Positions 62,214-64,000 of a stretch of 64,000 nt of DNA are shown here, piece after piece; the first letter of the stretch is position 1; each line of letters opens with the position of its first letter. The notes beneath the pieces are model-generated. The model searched no databases. It was given only the letters and a program-made list of their open reading frames with translations, and was not told the origin of the DNA. A program made the position numbers and the translations under genes. Origin of the DNA: JBDWFY01 sp964291365 (lineage in GTDB: Bacteria > Pseudomonadota > Alphaproteobacteria > Rhizobiales > Stappiaceae); assembly GCA_964291365.2 (NCBI GenBank), contig OZ219989.1, forward strand, positions 3,472,001 to 3,536,000. The letters are read 5' to 3'.

Positions 62214-63383
62214 TTAAAAGGGTAAACCAATATAATTTTCTGCTAAATCACGTCGTGCGGTCTCAGATTGTGAGAGATGCTTCAATGTTGCTTTGCGCAT
62301 TTGTACAGAAAAACTATCTTCACCCTCAAATTGGTGTAGCATAGTTGTCATTTGCCAACTAAATCGCATCGCCTTCCAAATCCGTGTCAATGCTCGGTCT
62401 GAATAGCAATCAATTCCGGTTTCATTTCCCTTTTTGATTGCATCTACCAACGCATTATAAAGATAATGTACATCGGAAACTGCCAAATTTAGACCCTTTG
62501 CACCAGTCGGTGGTACAATGTGAGCCGCGTCTCCAACCAAAAATAAACGACCCCAACGCAATGGCTCACTAACGAATGAACGTAATGGTGCAATAGATTT
62601 TTCAATTGAAGGACCAGTTTCCATTTTAGACGCGATATTTGATGGTAAGCAACTTTTCAATTTTTTCCAAAATTTCTCATCCGACCAATTTTCAACAGTT
62701 TCGGAAATTGGAACCTGCACATAATATCGACTAAGGTTTTCATTACGCATTGAAGCGAGTGCAAAACCATTGGAAGAATTAGCGTAAATCAATTCATGAT
62801 ATGCAGGTTTGGTGCGAGATAACACTCCCAACCAACCAAATGGATAAACTCGTTCAAATTCTAGGCGATTTCTTTCAGGAATTGTTTTTCGACTAACACC
62901 ATGAAAACCATCACAACCCGCAACATACTCACAGTCAATGTGCTTTTTCACATCATTTATTATAAACCCTACCCGAGGTGAATTGTTTTTTGCATTTTCA
63001 ATTACAACGTCTTCGACATTATGAATTATCTCGGTACCAATTGATTCTTGGGCTGCATAAAGGTCAGCTGTCACTTCGGTCTGTCCATAGATCATTACTT
63101 GCTTACCCGTCAGAGCTTTGAAATCAATATGAACCATCAGTTCATCATCGGTAAGACTAATTCCATCATGGGGAATTCCTTCTCGATCCATTCGTTCAGA
63201 CACGCCCGCCTCACGCAACATATTAACAGTACCTGCTTCAAGTACACCCGCCCGGATTCGCGATAATACATGCTCTCGACTTGCTCGCTCAAGGATAATT
63301 GTATCCACGCCAGCATTATTGAGTAATTGTGAGAGCAATAAACCTGATGGTCCACCACCAATAATTGCGACTGATGTCTTCAT
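62214..63383 (-). CDS. pobA: 4-hydroxybenzoate 3-monooxygenase
   Basis: A 389-residue flavoprotein that hydroxylates 4-hydroxybenzoate to protocatechuate using NADPH and O2. The FAD fingerprint VAIIGGGPSGLLLS starts at residue 5, the second FAD motif is GDAAHIVPPTGAKGLNLA, and CDGFHG is the DG motif that also helps bind NADPH. Length fits PobA (394 in Pseudomonas). The ATG at 63383 is chosen over frames starting upstream because it matches the family start. It is divergent from pcaF; the region between them probably contains the regulatory sites. Confidence 0.93.
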   Translation of the reverse strand: MKTSVAIIGGGPSGLLLSQLLNNAGVDTIILERASREHVLSRIRAGVLEAGTVNMLREAGVSERMDREGIPHDGISLTDDELMVHIDFKALTGKQVMIYGQTEVTADLYAAQESIGTEIIHNVEDVVIENAKNNSPRVGFIINDVKKHIDCEYVAGCDGFHGVSRKTIPERNRLEFERVYPFGWLGVLSRTKPAYHELIYANSSNGFALASMRNENLSRYYVQVPISETVENWSDEKFWKKLKSCLPSNIASKMETGPSIEKSIAPLRSFVSEPLRWGRLFLVGDAAHIVPPTGAKGLNLAVSDVHYLYNALVDAIKKGNETGIDCYSDRALTRIWKAMRFSWQMTTMLHQFEGEDSFSVQMRKATLKHLSQSETARRDLAENYIGLPF

Positions 63384-63665
63384 GTTCATGACAATTGAGA
63401 TATTAGGTATCAACTAAAAGTACTAAATCAGAGTTAGCTCGTATTAGTATTTCACAAGAAACTATATTTGTGAAACAAGTTAAATCATTTGATTCACCTT
63501 TGAACAACACAAATATATATACTGCATTGTATGTCGTAAAATTTCAGACAATAAACTTAAAATTGAAACCTCATAACCCACACATATTGACAATTTTCAC
63601 TTACATTATTAAATTAATTGTAATTATGCGACTCTTCAGAGTTACACTTGTGGAGAAAATATTTT
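63384..63665. promoter_or_regulatory. Divergent promoter region between pobA and pcaF
   Basis: 282 bases between two divergent pathway genes. It is the most likely place for an operator of a PobR/PcaQ/PcaR-type regulator, none of which is encoded in this window. I see no convincing palindrome that I would name. GTGGAG about 10 bases before 63666 serves pcaF. Confidence 0.4.
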
Positions 63666-64000
63666 ATGCAAGCATTCATTTGCGATGGAGTACGAACGCC
63701 AATCGGAAAATATGGTGGTGCTTTATCTACGACACGAACAGATGATTTAGCCGCGATCCCAATTACTACACTCAAAGATCAGAATCCTGAGACAGATTGG
63801 TCCAAAATTGATGATGTCATTTTGGGTTCTGCTAATCAATCTGGTGAAGATAATCGCAATGTTGCAAGAATGGCCTTACTTCTTGCCGAATTACCACAAG
63901 AAATTCCTGGAATAACTGTAAATCGTTTATGTGCATCTGGAATGGATGCAGTTGGGATCGCCGCGAGAAGTATTAAGTCCGGTGAAAATAAACTTATGAT
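63666..64000 (+). CDS. pcaF: Beta-ketoadipyl-CoA thiolase, cut by window edge
   Basis: The first 111 codons of a thiolase. MQAFICDGVRTPIGKYGGAL is typical of PcaF, which splits beta-ketoadipyl-CoA into succinyl-CoA and acetyl-CoA, the last step of the pathway. Cys89 in NRLCASGMDAVG is the acyl-accepting nucleophile. The ATG at 63666 follows GTGGAG. The remaining about 290 residues with the second catalytic Cys and the His are outside the window, so function rests on the N-terminal match and the pathway context. Confidence 0.9.
   Translation, partial: MQAFICDGVRTPIGKYGGALSTTRTDDLAAIPITTLKDQNPETDWSKIDDVILGSANQSGEDNRNVARMALLLAELPQEIPGITVNRLCASGMDAVGIAARSIKSGENKLM

Noticed and set aside
1..64000. 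CRISPR arrays
   Set aside because: No regularly spaced repeats of 25-40 bases were seen anywhere in the window.

Overview
The window is an AT-rich bacterial chromosome segment, most likely from an alphaproteobacterium. The lineage signs are a CpdR-like receiver gene divergent from an N-formylglutamate amidohydrolase gene, two ROSE-type RNA thermometers in front of small heat-shock genes, KdsD, TakP-type TRAP binding proteins, and a PcaHG/PcaB/PcaC/PobA/PcaF set. Genes are separated by unusually long AT-rich spacers, and several short genes are broken, so the genome looks as if it is losing accessory genes. This placement is inferred from gene content and was not tested with a phylogeny.

Layout. 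1-8.2 kb: cpdR (cut by the edge), an amidohydrolase gene, an intact-ended IS1595-type element carrying a secreted passenger protein, hisN, a lysophospholipase-like gene, a tiny lipoprotein gene and two Hsp20 genes. 8.2-20.3 kb: gltB-gltD, a lone AAA ATPase next to a deletion scar, a GNAT gene, a lytic transglycosylase, kdsD and an NfeD/SPFH pair. 20.7-24.4 kb: a decayed XRE-ImmA/IrrE plus PIN module split by an IS1380-type element. 24.5-40 kb (nearly all minus strand): hemH, a branched-chain-type ABC transporter set flanked by two acyl-CoA ligase genes, and a TRAP transporter with two paralogous binding proteins. 40.3-50.4 kb: a class I amidotransferase, a NicO/DUF1007 metal-export pair, DUF2937, a broken nucleotidyltransferase gene, an aminotransferase, a 2-hydroxyacid dehydrogenase, and an NMT1/THI5-type ABC transporter. 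50.7-55.3 kb: a creatininase-family gene, orphan proteins, a gene-poor stretch and a tRNA-like gene with an oversized anticodon loop. 55.4-64 kb: the protocatechuate branch of the beta-ketoadipate pathway (pcaB, pcaC, pcaG, pcaH, pobA, pcaF), with orphan membrane genes and a broken ParDE-like pair between.

How the genes work together. PobA makes protocatechuate from 4-hydroxybenzoate, PcaHG opens its ring, PcaB and PcaC process the muconate product, and PcaF performs the final thiolysis; pcaD and pcaIJ are not in the window. The ABC and TRAP systems with two CoA ligases suggest a life on imported organic acids. GltBD assimilates ammonia. Hsp20 synthesis appears to be controlled twice by heat, by a sigma-32-like promoter and by an RNA thermometer.

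The strongest unusual signals are the IS1595 element with a conserved-looking Cys-rich secreted passenger; the IS1380 insertion whose removal together with one A of an A9 run restores one 384-residue reading frame; the odd tRNA; the deletion scar beside the AAA ATPase; and three tiny lipoproteins of similar design.
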